A stretch of 64,000 nucleotides of DNA, taken from assembly GCA_001692895.1 (NCBI GenBank), contig KV748227.1, positions 248,001 to 312,000 on the forward strand, given 5' to 3'. Source of the stretch: Cenococcum geophilum 1.58 (Eukaryota > Ascomycota > Dothideomycetes > Gloniales > Gloniaceae). The notes under the pieces are model-generated. The model did not search any database and was not told where the DNA came from. It saw nothing but the letters and a program-made list of their open reading frames with translations. Positions 48,243-59,028 of the stretch are shown here, in pieces; positions within the stretch are counted from its first letter, which is position 1; each line of letters begins with the position of its first letter. The translations under genes and the position numbers were made by a program.

Positions 48243-49879
48243 ATGACTGGGTCGCAGAGCCTTGCAATCCGACCGGTGCATGACGAAACTGCTCGAGAGT
48301 ACTTCCATCACTCCAGCGCCCAGCGTGTTAACACCGACATTGTCATTGTCGAAGCTCTTCGAAAGCAGTACCCGGAGTTCAATGTAGTCATTGCCCCCCA
48401 AGCTTCCTGCAACCTTTTGGCATATGCTGGAGCTGGCCATGCCATAGCAACGCCTATCGAAGACACGAATGACCCTATATATGCGCCTGTGAAATGGCGC
48501 CAATACCTTCCGCCGGCTCGCCGGCTCGACCATCAGCCGGGAGCGCTAGTAGATATGGTCTTGTTCGGGAAATACATGTACAGTTGGAACAACCACGAGT
48601 TCATTGTTTACATCGTAAATGGTCGAGATGGGACAGCATATTACCCCGCCGTCGTAAACAACTACATTCTCACCAAAGAGAGCTACCCGGCCGACCAATT
48701 GATTATCGCTGCTACTCGGTATAGCGCTGAGCTGCACAATGAGGTGTGGGTATTTGATCAGGGATATTGGCAGAAGTCTGGAGAGCTATGGCAGAGCGTC
48801 CAGCACTCAAAGTGGGATGATGTTATATTGGATCCTGGAATGAAGAAGGCCATCATCGACGATGTGCAGAACTTCTTCAGTTCTAGGGACACATACTCTA
48901 AGTTCAAAGTTCCCTGGAAACGAGGGATAATCTACTATGGCCCTCCAGGAAATGGTAAAGCTCTAGCATGTTTCTGCCCCATATTGCTAATTTACTCCCC
49001 TAGGCAAGACTATCTCAATCAAGGCCATGATGCATTCTCTTTATCAGCGCAAAGAGCCGGTTCCAACGCTTTACGTGCGGACCCTCACAAGTGTAAGCTT
49101 ACCATAGGATATTCCAATGTGGTACATGACTTGAATTTGGTTTAGTATGCTGGACCCGAATACTCTCTCAGTCAGATCTTTATGAAAGCTCGTCAGGAAG
49201 CTCCCTGCTATCTTGTCTTCGAGGATCTTGACAGCATTGTTACCGATAATGTCCGAAGTTACTTCTTAAACGAAGTAGATGGGCTTCGGAGCAATGATGG
49301 AATTTTGATGGTCGGCAGGTAGGTCTTGGGAGTCCTAACTCAACTGGATAGACGTGATAACTTGCCATAGCACGAATCATTTGGATAGGCTGGATCCGGG
49401 CATATCGGTGCGTATTCATCTCATTTTCCGTGCTGATGGTTTTACAATCAGGACGTGTTGACAGAAAGCCTCAGAAACGGCCTAGTCGGTTCGACCGCAA
49501 ATACCTTTTCCCTGATCCGAATCTCGACCAGCGAATTGCATATTGTCACTATTGGCAGGGCAAGCTGTCGGATAATGAAGATATTGACTTTCCAGACAAG
49601 CTGTGCACAGCGATTGCGAAGATAACTGACAAGTTCAGCTTCGCCTACATGCAAGAGGCTTTCATAGCGGCACTCTTAGCTATTGCGGTGTCTCAGGATG
49701 GGTCCAATACGGATCTATACAGTGGGCCTGAAGCGGATGTAACACTCAGTTCACAAATAGCGACCCATACACTTCGAGGCGATGACCCAGAGCTTGATGA
49801 CTTAATCTTATGGCATGAGATCAAGAAGCAGATCAAAGTCCTACGGGATGAGATGGATAAAGATAGGATGCAGTACTAG
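48243..49879 (+). CDS. BCS1-like AAA ATPase
   Basis: Model: join(48243..48954,49004..49092,49146..49318,49371..49407,49475..49879), 471 aa. It is an AAA+ ATPase of the Bcs1-type clade. The N-terminal ~190 residues are a fungal-specific domain (HDETAREYFHHSSAQRVNTD, PVKWRQYLPPARR). The ATPase core has Walker A GIIYYGPPGNGKT at about 228-239 (the Lys codon is completed by splicing), Walker B CYLVFEDLDSIV, sensor-1-like GSTNHLDRLDPGIS, and the arginine finger block KRPSRFDRKYLFPDP. It ends with the alpha-helical lid and an Asp/Lys-rich tail. Without removal of the 49-bp first intron the P-loop is broken; all introns have GT-AG ends and keep frame. It lacks a clear membrane segment, so unlike true BCS1 it may be soluble. 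Substrate is unknown. Confidence 0.88.
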
Positions 49880-51178
49880 AAGGCTATGGCTGCCTGATGG
49901 AACAGTCATCGATCTGTATGTCAGGGAAGAGATGTGGCTGCCGTTGGGTAATTTTGGTGTATGCAGGGCAATTTGGCTGGATGTGATTGGCTAATTCAAT
50001 GCCATCCAACATGGCAGCCAATAGATCGGAGTTTTGTGCTACACTTGGTTGGAGCTATCCACAGGGGATATGCAGTCGATCTAAACAATCAAACGAATCG
50101 ACCGGGCCAATTCTCTTAACATCCAAAAGTGATATCGTGTATTTCGCTGTAGGATTGCGCAGATGCCGCGAGAGGTGCCAATTGCATCATAGCTTGGCTG
50201 GCTCTGCGACGGAGCCGCAAATCAGGTGAACCCTGGATGCAGAGCGCTGGAGGCGAGGGAGAGAAGGATGTGCACAGGCTGTTTACACAGCCAGTTCTCA
50301 CCTCGCACCGGTCAATTCTGATGCTGGAGATTGCAATTGTTGCTCAGCTGGTCGCGAAAGACAAGGCAAAAGGCAACTACTGCGCATGTTTCGTGGAGCG
50401 AGCCTTGCCGGTAATCCCCGCCAATCTCCACGTGAGGTTTCTCGTACCTAGCCATGAGCACCACCTCAGCTCCCGCACTTGGCCGCACCTCGCCGCACCT
50501 GGCCTCCTCCACGGCCTCGTCATCAGCACCGCCGACTGCCTCACCACGTTGCTTCCGTATTCTCCTTGCGCGCTCTCACGTCCAAATTTCATCGCCGCTC
50601 GGTGATGGGAAGGGGGGGGCCGGTGGGCATTTCTAAGTCACCGCTCAGCACATCCAGGCACCAACGCGCACCGCCCCCCAGCTAGCCTATCCAAGTCGAG
50701 CATGTTCAACTTACCCAGTGCGTTCAGCGGTGCCAGTCACTGGACCATTGCTTCAGCCTACCCTATCCTCTGAGAAAGCGTCAATGGCGCTCCTTCCTCG
50801 CCGGGCGGCAAAGCTCCCCCAGTCAGTTGGCTGTCCCTGCCTGTGTGCCTTGCAGCACACGTTCAGTCATCCGCCTTCTTGTCGTCAGACCTCTTCCTGC
50901 CGCACTGTCCTGGCCTCTTCAAGATGACGGCCGGCCATGTTCGTCTCCATTTCCTTCCAATTTCACCCGATGACTCTGAAAAGCGGTTGCGTTGGCGCGC
51001 CCTTGCTGCCTGTAGCTATCGATTCTGCCTCACAGCTTTGACCGCAAAAGACGCCAGGCACTGCCTCAATGAGTCCCAACAAGTCATACCTTAGGCTCCT
51101 GCCTTTCCCCTGGCCCTCTATGGGTCGTTTCCGTCTACACTGGAGACCTAGGGGAGGCCTCAGGAATCTGCCTGAAGC
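49880..51178. other. Intergenic region, no supported gene
   Basis: About 1.3 kb. GC-rich open frames occur on both strands at 50237-50685, overlapping each other, with no motif. The 50700-51180 section is C/T-rich and probably promoter of the downstream small gene. Confidence 0.4.
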
Positions 51179-51186
51179 TATAAAAG
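51179..51186 (+). promoter_or_regulatory. TATA box TATAAAAG
   Basis: A canonical TATAAAAG followed by a long C/T-rich, A-punctuated leader (51187-51450) typical of strongly expressed fungal genes. It points to transcription toward the small open frame at 51453. Confidence 0.55.
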
Positions 51187-51452
51187 CCTTCTCGTAGCGT
51201 TCTGTCTCTCTTTGTTCATTGTGATTCATACACTCAAGACTCATTCAACTATAGCTCACCTTGATATTCTACTCTCGTGCCTTCAGTTCACTCATACACG
51301 ACCCTCAATTTGCTGTGTCAGATCAGATATCTCAGTAAACGAGCCTACGCCGCGTAGAACCTCGAACTCCGCAAATCATAACTACTGTTTCTGAGCCTTT
51401 CTGTGCCTCCAAACGCCTCAACCGCCGCATAACCTCAAGCCACCACGCAACA

Positions 51453-51758
51453 ATGTCTTCCAATACGTACCCTTCCAAGCCCTCCAAGACTAGTTCGTCG
51501 TATGCCTCTCGCTCTCCATCTAGTAAGCCTCTCCATCTGCAAGCTTCCATCTGGCCAGCAAGACGTCGGACTAACGAGTCTTCTCTTGAAGCCTTACCCT
51601 CGAATTCCTCTCAAAGCATCTATGCAAACTCCGCCACCTCGAGCCGATCAAACCGTGGCTATGGTAGCAAACCTACTGTTGTTATCCATAATGGAGGCGG
51701 CCAGACCTATGACACCACTACCAGCAGCTCAGCTGGCAATTCGGGATACTATAACTGA
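51453..51758 (+). CDS. Small Ser-rich hypothetical protein (101 aa)
   Basis: A single-exon frame of 101 aa beginning MSSNTYPSKPSKTSSSYASR. It is rich in Ser, Asn, Tyr and Thr, has no signal peptide or membrane helix, and contains a short ordered-looking core (ARRRTNESSLEALPSN, KPTVVIHNGGGQTYD). A CAACAATG start context and the upstream TATA box with pyrimidine-rich leader support a real, possibly highly expressed gene. I do not recognise a domain and make no functional claim. About 630 bp of 3' sequence without a gene follows. Confidence 0.6.
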   Translation: MSSNTYPSKPSKTSSSYASRSPSSKPLHLQASIWPARRRTNESSLEALPSNSSQSIYANSATSSRSNRGYGSKPTVVIHNGGGQTYDTTTSSSAGNSGYYN

Positions 51759-52393
51759 GAGCGTCACATCTTCGGCGGCATATTGTATTCTTCTGACTCA
51801 TGAGATGCCACTTCACTGGAGCGAGGCGGAAACTCTAACCGGCGTTTCTCTTGCATTTGGAATGGCTTCTTGGGCGTTTTGGCATAGATGTATGGCACAA
51901 TGCCTTTGGCGGTACGACTGGTTTCATTGGGCGGGACTTTGGGTACTATGTTTCTTATGTTTAAGATTGGGATTTCTTAGGCTAGGTTGGGTTGAGAGGG
52001 CTCCCCCCTATTGGATGTATTATGAGTATTAGAAATCTAACGTATCGTTAAATTCCATGATTTTTCTCGAACTAATGCTTGTGACATGATGAAATATAAC
52101 GTGAGTACTTTAGAAGGGCTTAAAGAGTACAATTCATAACAGAACAAGAGAATTAGTTTCCTGGCTTGTATTCCTTCTGTGGTAAAACAATGATCACCAC
52201 TCAAGCTATGACGAAGTTCCTTGCCCCTCGCCTTAGTTTAACCCGAGGGGAAATTATGCTGCCCCAACTCTCCGCCCCGATTATTATGCGTAAGCAATTG
52301 AATTCTTCCATCTCAATATCCCATACCCCTAACAAAAAAATCCTACTACTCAAGCCCCATCTCCCCATATCCGTCTGAAAATCCAAACCCACA
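51759..52393. other. 3' UTR / intergenic stretch
   Basis: A plus-strand frame overlapping from 51502 to 52032 is out of phase with the small gene and encodes a Trp-rich product without family resemblance. The rest is AT-rich and probably contains the 3' end of the small gene and the promoter of the next. Confidence 0.4.
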
Positions 52394-52970
52394 ATGCTCT
52401 CCCGCGCCCTCACCCGCCGCAGCCAGCACTTCGCCCGCGCCCTCCTCCGCACCTCTCGCCCTTCTCGCTCTCGCCACGCCCTAGCAGCAGCACCACCCGC
52501 AGCACCAAGCTTCCAAACCATCCCAAAACGACACTTCACAGCCTATCCAGCCAGGCGGAAAAAGACCAACCCGCAACCCGTCATCGACCAGAAAATGGAG
52601 GAGATCCAGGACCTGTAAGCCTCGCCCACAACGCCCACATTCCCCTCTTCCCCCGCCCGCCCCGGTCCCCCCTCTCTCTCTCCTCCAAACAGCTCAAACC
52701 CCCCAAACTAACCCCCTGCACAGCTACGCCACCGCCCGCGACGAATTCGAGATCGCGGCCGAGGAGACGGAGAAGCAGACGGTGTACGCGGCCGACGACC
52801 GCGCCGCGGCGCGCGACGAGCTGGCGAAGCTGGTGGAAGCCTACAAGCGCGTCGTGGAGGGCCCGGATGCGGAGGTGGGAGAGGAGGTGCGGAGGCGGGT
52901 TGGGCAGCGGATTCGGGAGCTGGAGAACGCGGTCACGGCGATGGAGGAGATGGCTTTGGGGCAGGGTTGA
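52394..52970 (+). CDS. Putative mitochondrial helical protein, unknown function
   Basis: Model: join(52394..52614,52724..52970), 155 aa. The first ~50 residues (MLSRALTRRSQHFARALLRT, then Ala/Pro-rich) are basic and acid-free, with RHFTA near residue 50, strongly suggesting a mitochondrial presequence. The mature part is acidic-basic and helical: KMEEIQDLYATARDEFEIAA, EETEKQTVYAADDRAAARDE, then EVRRRVGQRIRELENAVTAM. The intron (GTAAGC...CACAG) splits DL|YATARDEF and keeps frame; reading through it meets a stop at once. Codon use is very GC-rich in the second exon. I do not recognise the family. It converges with PRP17, 236 bp between stops. Confidence 0.75.
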
Positions 52971-53206
52971 GGGGGCAGGGGAAGTGGAGGGGGGCCTTAT
53001 GGCGCTGGGTGTATTATGGTGGATAGGGCTTTGTAAAAGTATTTGGGCGGGCTTGGTTGGAGCACCGGGTTGCTTTGTGTATGATAATGTGTCGTAGCAG
53101 ACCGTGCGGGTATCATATTCGTCAAATCTACTCGCTAATCCTACCATCCAAGAACGGCGTCTGTGTCTCCTTGGGTGAAGTGCCATCTCCCCTTTTACGT
53201 TTCTGC

Positions 53207-54774
53207 TCAATCCCAGTATTTAATCGCTCCACTCAAGTCCCCGGTAACCACCTTGGACGTCTCCCTCGGATGCCACTGCACCGCCAGCACCGGACTGTCG
53301 CCCGTCTGGATCTTATGCCACATCTTGCACGTCTTCCAGTCCCAGAAGCAGACGTAGCCTCCGCTATCGCCGCTGGAAATGAACTGGCCGTCCGGACTGA
53401 TCGACACGTCGCACGCGTAGCCCGCCGTGTTGTGGCCGTGGAACTCCTTCTTCCGGTTCTGTCTGAACCGGTCCGTCGACGCGTATACCGTGATCTTGTT
53501 GTCGGCGCTCTGGAATGCGACGTACTTGCCCGACGGGTGCGGCGCGCTGCGTACCATGCTGTACATGTATGGCTCGGCAATGAATTTGATGGGGACAGGG
53601 ATGCCGTATTCCCAGGCGCGCAGGGACTTGTCATCCGAGGTGGTGATGAAGCGGCGGTTCTCGTCGCAGAAGGTAACTTTATTATAAATTAGTATGAAGA
53701 TTGTGGATTTTGTTGAAGTTACTCACTGGTATTGACTGGACCAAGGTGATGGTCATACTCCTGAACAAGCTCTCCCGATCTTGTGTCGTATTGGACGATC
53801 CGCTTGTCGCTCAAGCCTGCCAAAAATTCGTGCGGGACGCTGGGGTTGAAGCGGACGACGTGGGGCGTCTTTCCAGTGGTGAATTTGGAGACACATTGAC
53901 CAGTTTCGGTGTCCCACTACGGATAATGATTAGTATTTATCTAGAAAACTTAGATGTCTCATGCTTACAAGCTTCATGTAACGATCATAGGATGCGGAAA
54001 GGAATTGTTCGCCAGAGGGGTTGAAATCAATATCATTGACACTCTGAGAAGAAGTCAGTTTTCTGAGAGCTTGCCTAGCATCAAAGAAGAGCACTTACCT
54101 TGGTATGACCAGAATACGTCCGTAGGAGCTCCCTGTTCTTGAAAGCAGACCAAATCGCAATCTTATTGTCTGCCGATGCCGACAAGAGCAGGTGGCCAGT
54201 ATCGGGGAAGAAGCGTAGCTGTGTAATGCTCTTTGTATGGTATTTAAATGTATGCACAAGTTTTTTCGGAATAAAATTCTTGATGCCGCTTGTGTCGCCT
54301 TTCAGATTGATATCCAGATCTACCATGCGTCAGTAAAACCGTCATAAGCATCCAAGTTGGAGTTAACTCACCCATAGGAACAGCCATATACGTCCTGCCC
54401 TGATAATCGTACTGCTGCTCCCCATGGAACTCCGTCCTCTCCGCTCCAGCCCCAGAATCCTCATAGTCCGTACCCGCTTTCGTTGGCGGTGGCAGCGGCT
54501 GTGGCTCAATATCATCCTCTTCATATTCCACCTCCACCTCCTCCTCTTCTTCTGAACTCGCATCCGGTTTTTCCTCTTCGTATCGTGCCCACGGCCCCTT
54601 ATAGCTGTTGGCTCCAAAAACGACACTAGCATCGCCCTTGTGCTCCCGCTTTCGCTTCTTCGAAGGGTTCGGAGCGGATTCGATGGCTCGGTGGGCGGCT
54701 CTAAATGAAGCTTCCGACACGAAAGTTTCCTCTGCGTAGCCGGTTGGCACCTTTCCTTTGGTTGAAGTGGTCAT
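53207..54774 (-). CDS. PRP17: Pre-mRNA splicing factor Prp17/CDC40, WD40 protein
   Basis: Model: complement(join(53207..53676,53727..53916,53969..54043,54099..54319,54372..54774)), 452 aa. Prp17 acts in the second catalytic step of splicing within the spliceosome. The N-terminal ~135 residues are low-complexity with the typical [15 protein letters not shown] element and an acidic run. Then [20 protein letters not shown] starts a seven-bladed WD40 propeller: [114 protein letters not shown] and a final [15 protein letters not shown] right at the stop, as in all Prp17. Five exons with clean GT-AG introns keep frame. Length is at the short end for the family. Confidence 0.93.
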
Positions 54775-55670
54775 CTTGTCCGGTCCTTCAGCGGACGCTG
54801 AGTGCTTTCCGGCGCGATTTAGTATTTCACTCGTGCCCGCAAGTTGTTTAGCACAACCGGTAAGTAGCCAAGAATATGGTGATATTTGGAAGGCCTAGCG
54901 GGGTTCCAGGGGCAGAACTGATGGCCTTGTTAGATTGCTTGGAGTTCAAGACTGGAAATTTATGTGACTAAGCGTAGACATCATACATCGCCAAGAAATC
55001 ATTGACAATGGTATTGTAAAAGGACATTATATCGATTCGTCCCAGATTAAAAAATTATTGGTTTATAGCTCTTAAAATCTTCAAGATTCTCCAGTACCGC
55101 CATGAGCGGCGAAGATTTTCAGCGGAACTCTCCTAAGACAGTTGTGGAAGGCGTGAAAGATTCATGTATCAAGCATTCAATCACAGCGAAGCTACTATTA
55201 TCAAGCGTACTACCTGCAAGACACGTGGCCTCAGTGAAGACGGCTAACGAATAGAATCTCCCGCTGGCAGGCTACGCAAGAGTCCGACGATTATACTCAG
55301 GACTACAGGTAAGAAAACCATTCTGCTCCGATTCCAAAACAATGACTACATTAACATCGTCGCCTTGATGCATACAATCCATGATAGAGAGACACGGTAT
55401 CATAGAACATAAGAATTTCGACTCAACAACTTCTCTTCTGTCCTTACTCCCGACCGTTTCATTCCTGTAGATGCCAAGCGTAGCGTGAAGTGGATCCACA
55501 TCTATGTCGAAGGCCGCACAATCTCCTGGTTGGAATACTTCTGTACATGCATTCCGCTCTTACCTTTATCCAGCCGCGCACATATGAAACAGAGACCTGG
55601 CACAATTAACTGTCTTTCAGTGCCGCCCTTTTCTTCCATACTGCATGTTTTTGGCCGTTTCAGCTTGCAG
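54775..55670. other. Intergenic region, PRP17 promoter and ERV14 3' side
   Basis: About 0.9 kb without a supported gene. Short frames at 55272-55499 (minus) and 55485-55694 (plus) have no recognisable content. Confidence 0.4.
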
Positions 55671-56516
55671 TCAGTGAGACTCGTCGCGGATTAAAGCGAC
55701 GATCATGCTGTAGAGGTAGAAGAAAAACATGACAAGGTGGAATCCAAGCTTAATGAACGATTCCTATTATCATCGCGTGTTAGTAATGATTTGACCTCCC
55801 AAAAAAAAAACCTCGTGAGTCTTCGAATAAATTCGTGACGACTGAAAAGACAAGGGGCAGACTTAATAAGACGTAGAAAGAAGGGTATGAGGTACATTCC
55901 CACAGCCAGACAATGTCGCGTGACCGGACATTAGATGATAGGTCGCCGAGAGAGCGGATAAATAGAAAATGACAGGGTAGCTACCTTCTTATGTACGTTC
56001 AATTTCCTAAAAATTTCCGTTGCATCCAAAAGATGCTGGTTCTCAAATATTCTAGTCCACAATCAGCTACAGCTCCCCAAGTATATCAAATTGTGGCGAT
56101 CTAGTCTTGCACATACTTCTTTCCGTTCCATACTAAGAGCGGGAGATTCAACAAAAGCGCAATCCAGTATCCGTTGATGAGGAAGAGGAAGGTGAGGAAA
56201 GCGTGAACGGCGGCTTCGGGGACAATATAGGTGTTGAGTCTGTTGCAGAGGTCGATGGGGTTGATGTAGTCACTGGTAAAAGTTTATCAGCCTTGCAATC
56301 ATTCCTATAGTTGTTGTAGTTTGGGATTGTCGCAAGCTAGTTTGTGATGAAGACGGGAAGGCTGCATGCGAAAAGCTGGCGTCTATCGTCTAGACGTTGA
56401 GCAGAGAGCACGTACCATTCCAAATCGCTGTACATTATCGTAAAGAAGACTTGCAAGAAAAGGTTGACGGCGTTTATCAGGACGGCTAATAAGTATAGCC
56501 ATGCTTCTCCGGACAT
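55671..56516 (-). CDS. ERV14: Cornichon-family COPII cargo receptor Erv14
   Basis: Model: complement(join(55671..55763,55985..56051,56117..56272,56416..56516)), 138 aa. Erv14/cornichon loads transmembrane cargo into COPII vesicles at ER exit sites. The whole protein matches the family: [20 protein letters not shown] at the N-terminus, [40 protein letters not shown] (second helix), [20 protein letters not shown] (the COPII-contact IFRxL motif) and a third helix [20 protein letters not shown]. Length equals the usual 135-140. The exons are short, and no exon yields a long open frame on its own, so the gene is easily missed by ORF scans. The introns end GT-AG and restore the conserved LEC|DYINP and KKI|FENQ joints. 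Confidence 0.95.
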
Positions 56517-57086
56517 TGTGAGGGTTTTATGTGCGGCGCAGCACTGATCCGACTAGATGAAAGCGATGTTTACGAGATTCTTGCTCTCTTTATCAAAAGT
56601 ATTATTCTGTTCGAGTAAGAAGCTTTGGTGCTGGGAAGTAGGCGAGGTTGTGCGGATAGTGGAAGTTATCGGGTGAAACGCGGAAGAGAAGACAGTGGGT
56701 AGAGAGTCGTGACTTGGATTAAGTTCGGGGACGGAGGAACTTGCAGCTCAATGGATTTGACAAGCAGGGAAGCGCGAGGCTCCAGGTATCTTGTGAAACG
56801 TTGTCTTCACGGGCGATGGCAGGCTGCAGAATGTTTTGGATGACGTTTTGGAAACGAGCTGGTGGTGCTGTTGGCATCGGCACCTCGCCAATTTTCCGTG
56901 TGGAAAGCCCCCTCCACTGGCTTTAATGGTGACGCCCAGAAAGCTTGGACATTTCATAACATCACCATGCTTTCAATTTAATTTCATAGCCAAATCAATT
57001 CAAATAAGCAAGAGTTAGATATCTAGCTGCAGTTATAGCTGCGCTATGTCCAAGATGCATATACAGCGCAAAGGCCGTAGAAAGAC
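56517..57086. other. Intergenic region, ERV14 promoter
   Basis: 570 bp between the ERV14 start and the methionine aminopeptidase stop. Small overlapping frames at 56741-57018 on both strands have no recognisable content. Confidence 0.4.
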
Positions 57087-58533
57087 TTAACCAAATTTCT
57101 CGGAAAGTAAAGAAACTGAGGCAGCAGTACTCGAAGCTAATGGCTCTTTGGAAGCATCACCGTTCGTAGTGTTAGGCATCGGAATAGGGCCGCCGGGCGA
57201 GTCCGGCAGCCTTGCTGTCAAAATCTCAACGCCATTCTCCGTAACCAGAAGAGTATGTTCTAGAATAGACCATTAGCAAAGTAAAGAGGCTCCAAGGTTA
57301 GATGGATGTCAACATACCAAACTGAGCTGTGCGGGATCCATCCTGGGTAGCACTTGTCCAATCATCTGGCCAAGTCTTGTCCTTATGTGTACCCAAGCTA
57401 ATCATAGGTTCGATAGTAAAGCACATGCCTGGCTTCGCTTGTCCAACGGCCTTGTTCTTTGCGTAGTGAGGGACATTTGGTGCGCAATGGAACAATTGGT
57501 TTATTCCATGACCACAATATGTCTTGATAACACTGCAGTTGCGGGACTTTGCGTGCTTTTCTATGACAGTCCCTGGATCTCGGAAGAGCATTCCTGGCTT
57601 GACAATCTTAATGGACTCATCAAGACACTCTCTTGCAGTCTCTACGACCCTTACAGAGTCGGAATCAGCCTCAGCTTTGGATCCAACATAGTACGTCTCA
57701 TTTAAGTCTCCGTGGAAGCCTCCGTGATATAGCGTAACATCAATATTCAGAATATCACCATCCACGAGGATTCGCTGATCCGGTATGCCGTGGCAGATGA
57801 TTTCGTTAGGTGAGGTACATAAGGATTTGGGGAAGTGGCAATAATTGAGGGGTGAAGGATATGACTGTGAGCCGTGAGTATTATCAGCCGCAAAAAATGT
57901 ACAGCGAAATGGACAGAGTAAAGCAGCACTTACATCTCGTTCCAAGCAAGCCTTGTGAACTATCTCATCCAAGTAATCCGTCGTAATACCTGGTCTTACT
58001 TCCCTCGCGGCGATATCTAAGACTTCTCTGGCTAACCTGCAAACTTTCCGCATACCTTCCTGCTCCTTCTCATCCAATATTCTAATTTTATTTCTGCCAA
58101 CAAATACTTGTTCGGAGCGCGGTATCCCATCTTTGGCATAATCAGGGTGCTGGATACTCGCTGGCACTTGTCTTCGAGGCGAAAGAGGGTATACAGGTCT
58201 TAAACTGCCTGTAAATGGAAAGGTAGGGAAGGGATTAAAGTGGCCGGTTGCTGGGTCGGGTTTAGAGACAACTTTTGGTGGAATAATATTACGGAGAGGA
58301 TTACTTTGTGCTTTGTGTATTGCTTTATGTTCGCTCTATAGGCTCAGTCAGTAATCCTCAGTCTTCTTCACGAGGCCCTCCTTACTAAATACCCAGTTGC
58401 GTTTGAAGCAGTCCTGCGAGCAGAAGTAGCTCTCTTTCCCAATCTTTTGGCAAGTAGGACATTGCAAGGCACTAGCGTCATTCTCGCAATCTTTGCTTAG
58501 GCATTTACGCGTAACGGGAGTGTCTGCAGCCAT
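57087..58533 (-). CDS. MAP1: Methionine aminopeptidase type 1
   Basis: Model: complement(join(57087..57259,57318..57864,57934..58335,58393..58533)), 420 aa. It removes the initiator Met from nascent proteins at the ribosome. The N-terminal ribosome-binding zinc finger is present: RKCLSKDCENDASALQCPTC, then SYFCSQDCFKRNW|SEHKAIH rebuilt across the first intron (GTATTT donor). The catalytic pita-bread fold carries NEIICHGIPDQR (substrate His), DGDILNIDVTLYHGGFHGD (metal Asp pair), YCGHGINQLFHCAPNVPHY (metal His) and MCFTIEPMISLG (metal Glu). The last exon supplies EHTLLVTENGVEILTAR with the second metal Glu. All five metal ligands expected for the family can be seen. A 40-residue Ser/Pro-rich tail follows. 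The assignment is firm. Confidence 0.95.
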
Positions 58534-58868
58534 GGCGCGTGTCGTGCACCTTCGTTAGTGGTAATATCAAGCTCGTTGCGGGGCTAGAAAAGGCAGCTGA
58601 AAATTTTTAAGGCAATCTATGATGAAGAGGAAGTATTCCTGGAGCCCGTAAGAGAGTGCTCAGCGGAATTTAAAGTAAAGGATGCCCCAAGGAAATTCAC
58701 TCTATTTCCGCGCTCTGACGCTGTGGAACGCCGAACAATTCAAGCGGAGTTGAGGCGATCTGCGACTGACGCTTGGACCATCCGCTTAGCAATGTGGCGG
58801 CGGAAGAGGCAGTACTTGCATCTTAGCCCCGCGTGCTATGCAACAACTAAGAAGAATATACAATATCA
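58534..58868. other. MAP1 upstream region
   Basis: This holds the MAP1 promoter up to the TA target site of the Tc1-like element. The plus-strand frame at 58723-58944 runs into the element's terminal repeat and is not a gene. Confidence 0.4.
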
Positions 58869-58870
58869 TA

Positions 58871-58928
58871 CGGAGGTCGGTAACCAAAGTTTTTGCACCT
58901 TCCTAATTAGGAAGTTTGGCTCACCGCC
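58871..58928. repeat. Tc1-like element, left terminal inverted repeat
   Basis: 58 bp, an exact reverse complement of 61221-61278. It includes the palindrome TTCCTAATTAGGAA at 58896-58909 and is preceded by the TA duplication. Confidence 0.95.
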
Positions 58929-59028
58929 TACCGGCAGAACATGAAGTTCAACCCTAGCCGCATCAAAATTGTACTTAAAGCTTCGAACGAAAGGCAATAT
59001 ATATAGATTTGATTGACTGATCAATAAG

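Noticed and set aside
47983-48246. 87-aa frame as an upstream exon of the BCS1-like gene
   Set aside because: The ATG at 48243 already matches the natural N-terminus of the family and the upstream frame has no similarity to it.
50237-50685. Candidate gene between the BCS1-like gene and the small Ser-rich gene
   Set aside because: Four mutually overlapping frames on both strands, no conserved motif and no consistent splice sites.
53057-53692. 211-aa plus-strand open frame
   Set aside because: It is an antisense shadow of the last PRP17 exons, whose WD40 repeats are unmistakable.
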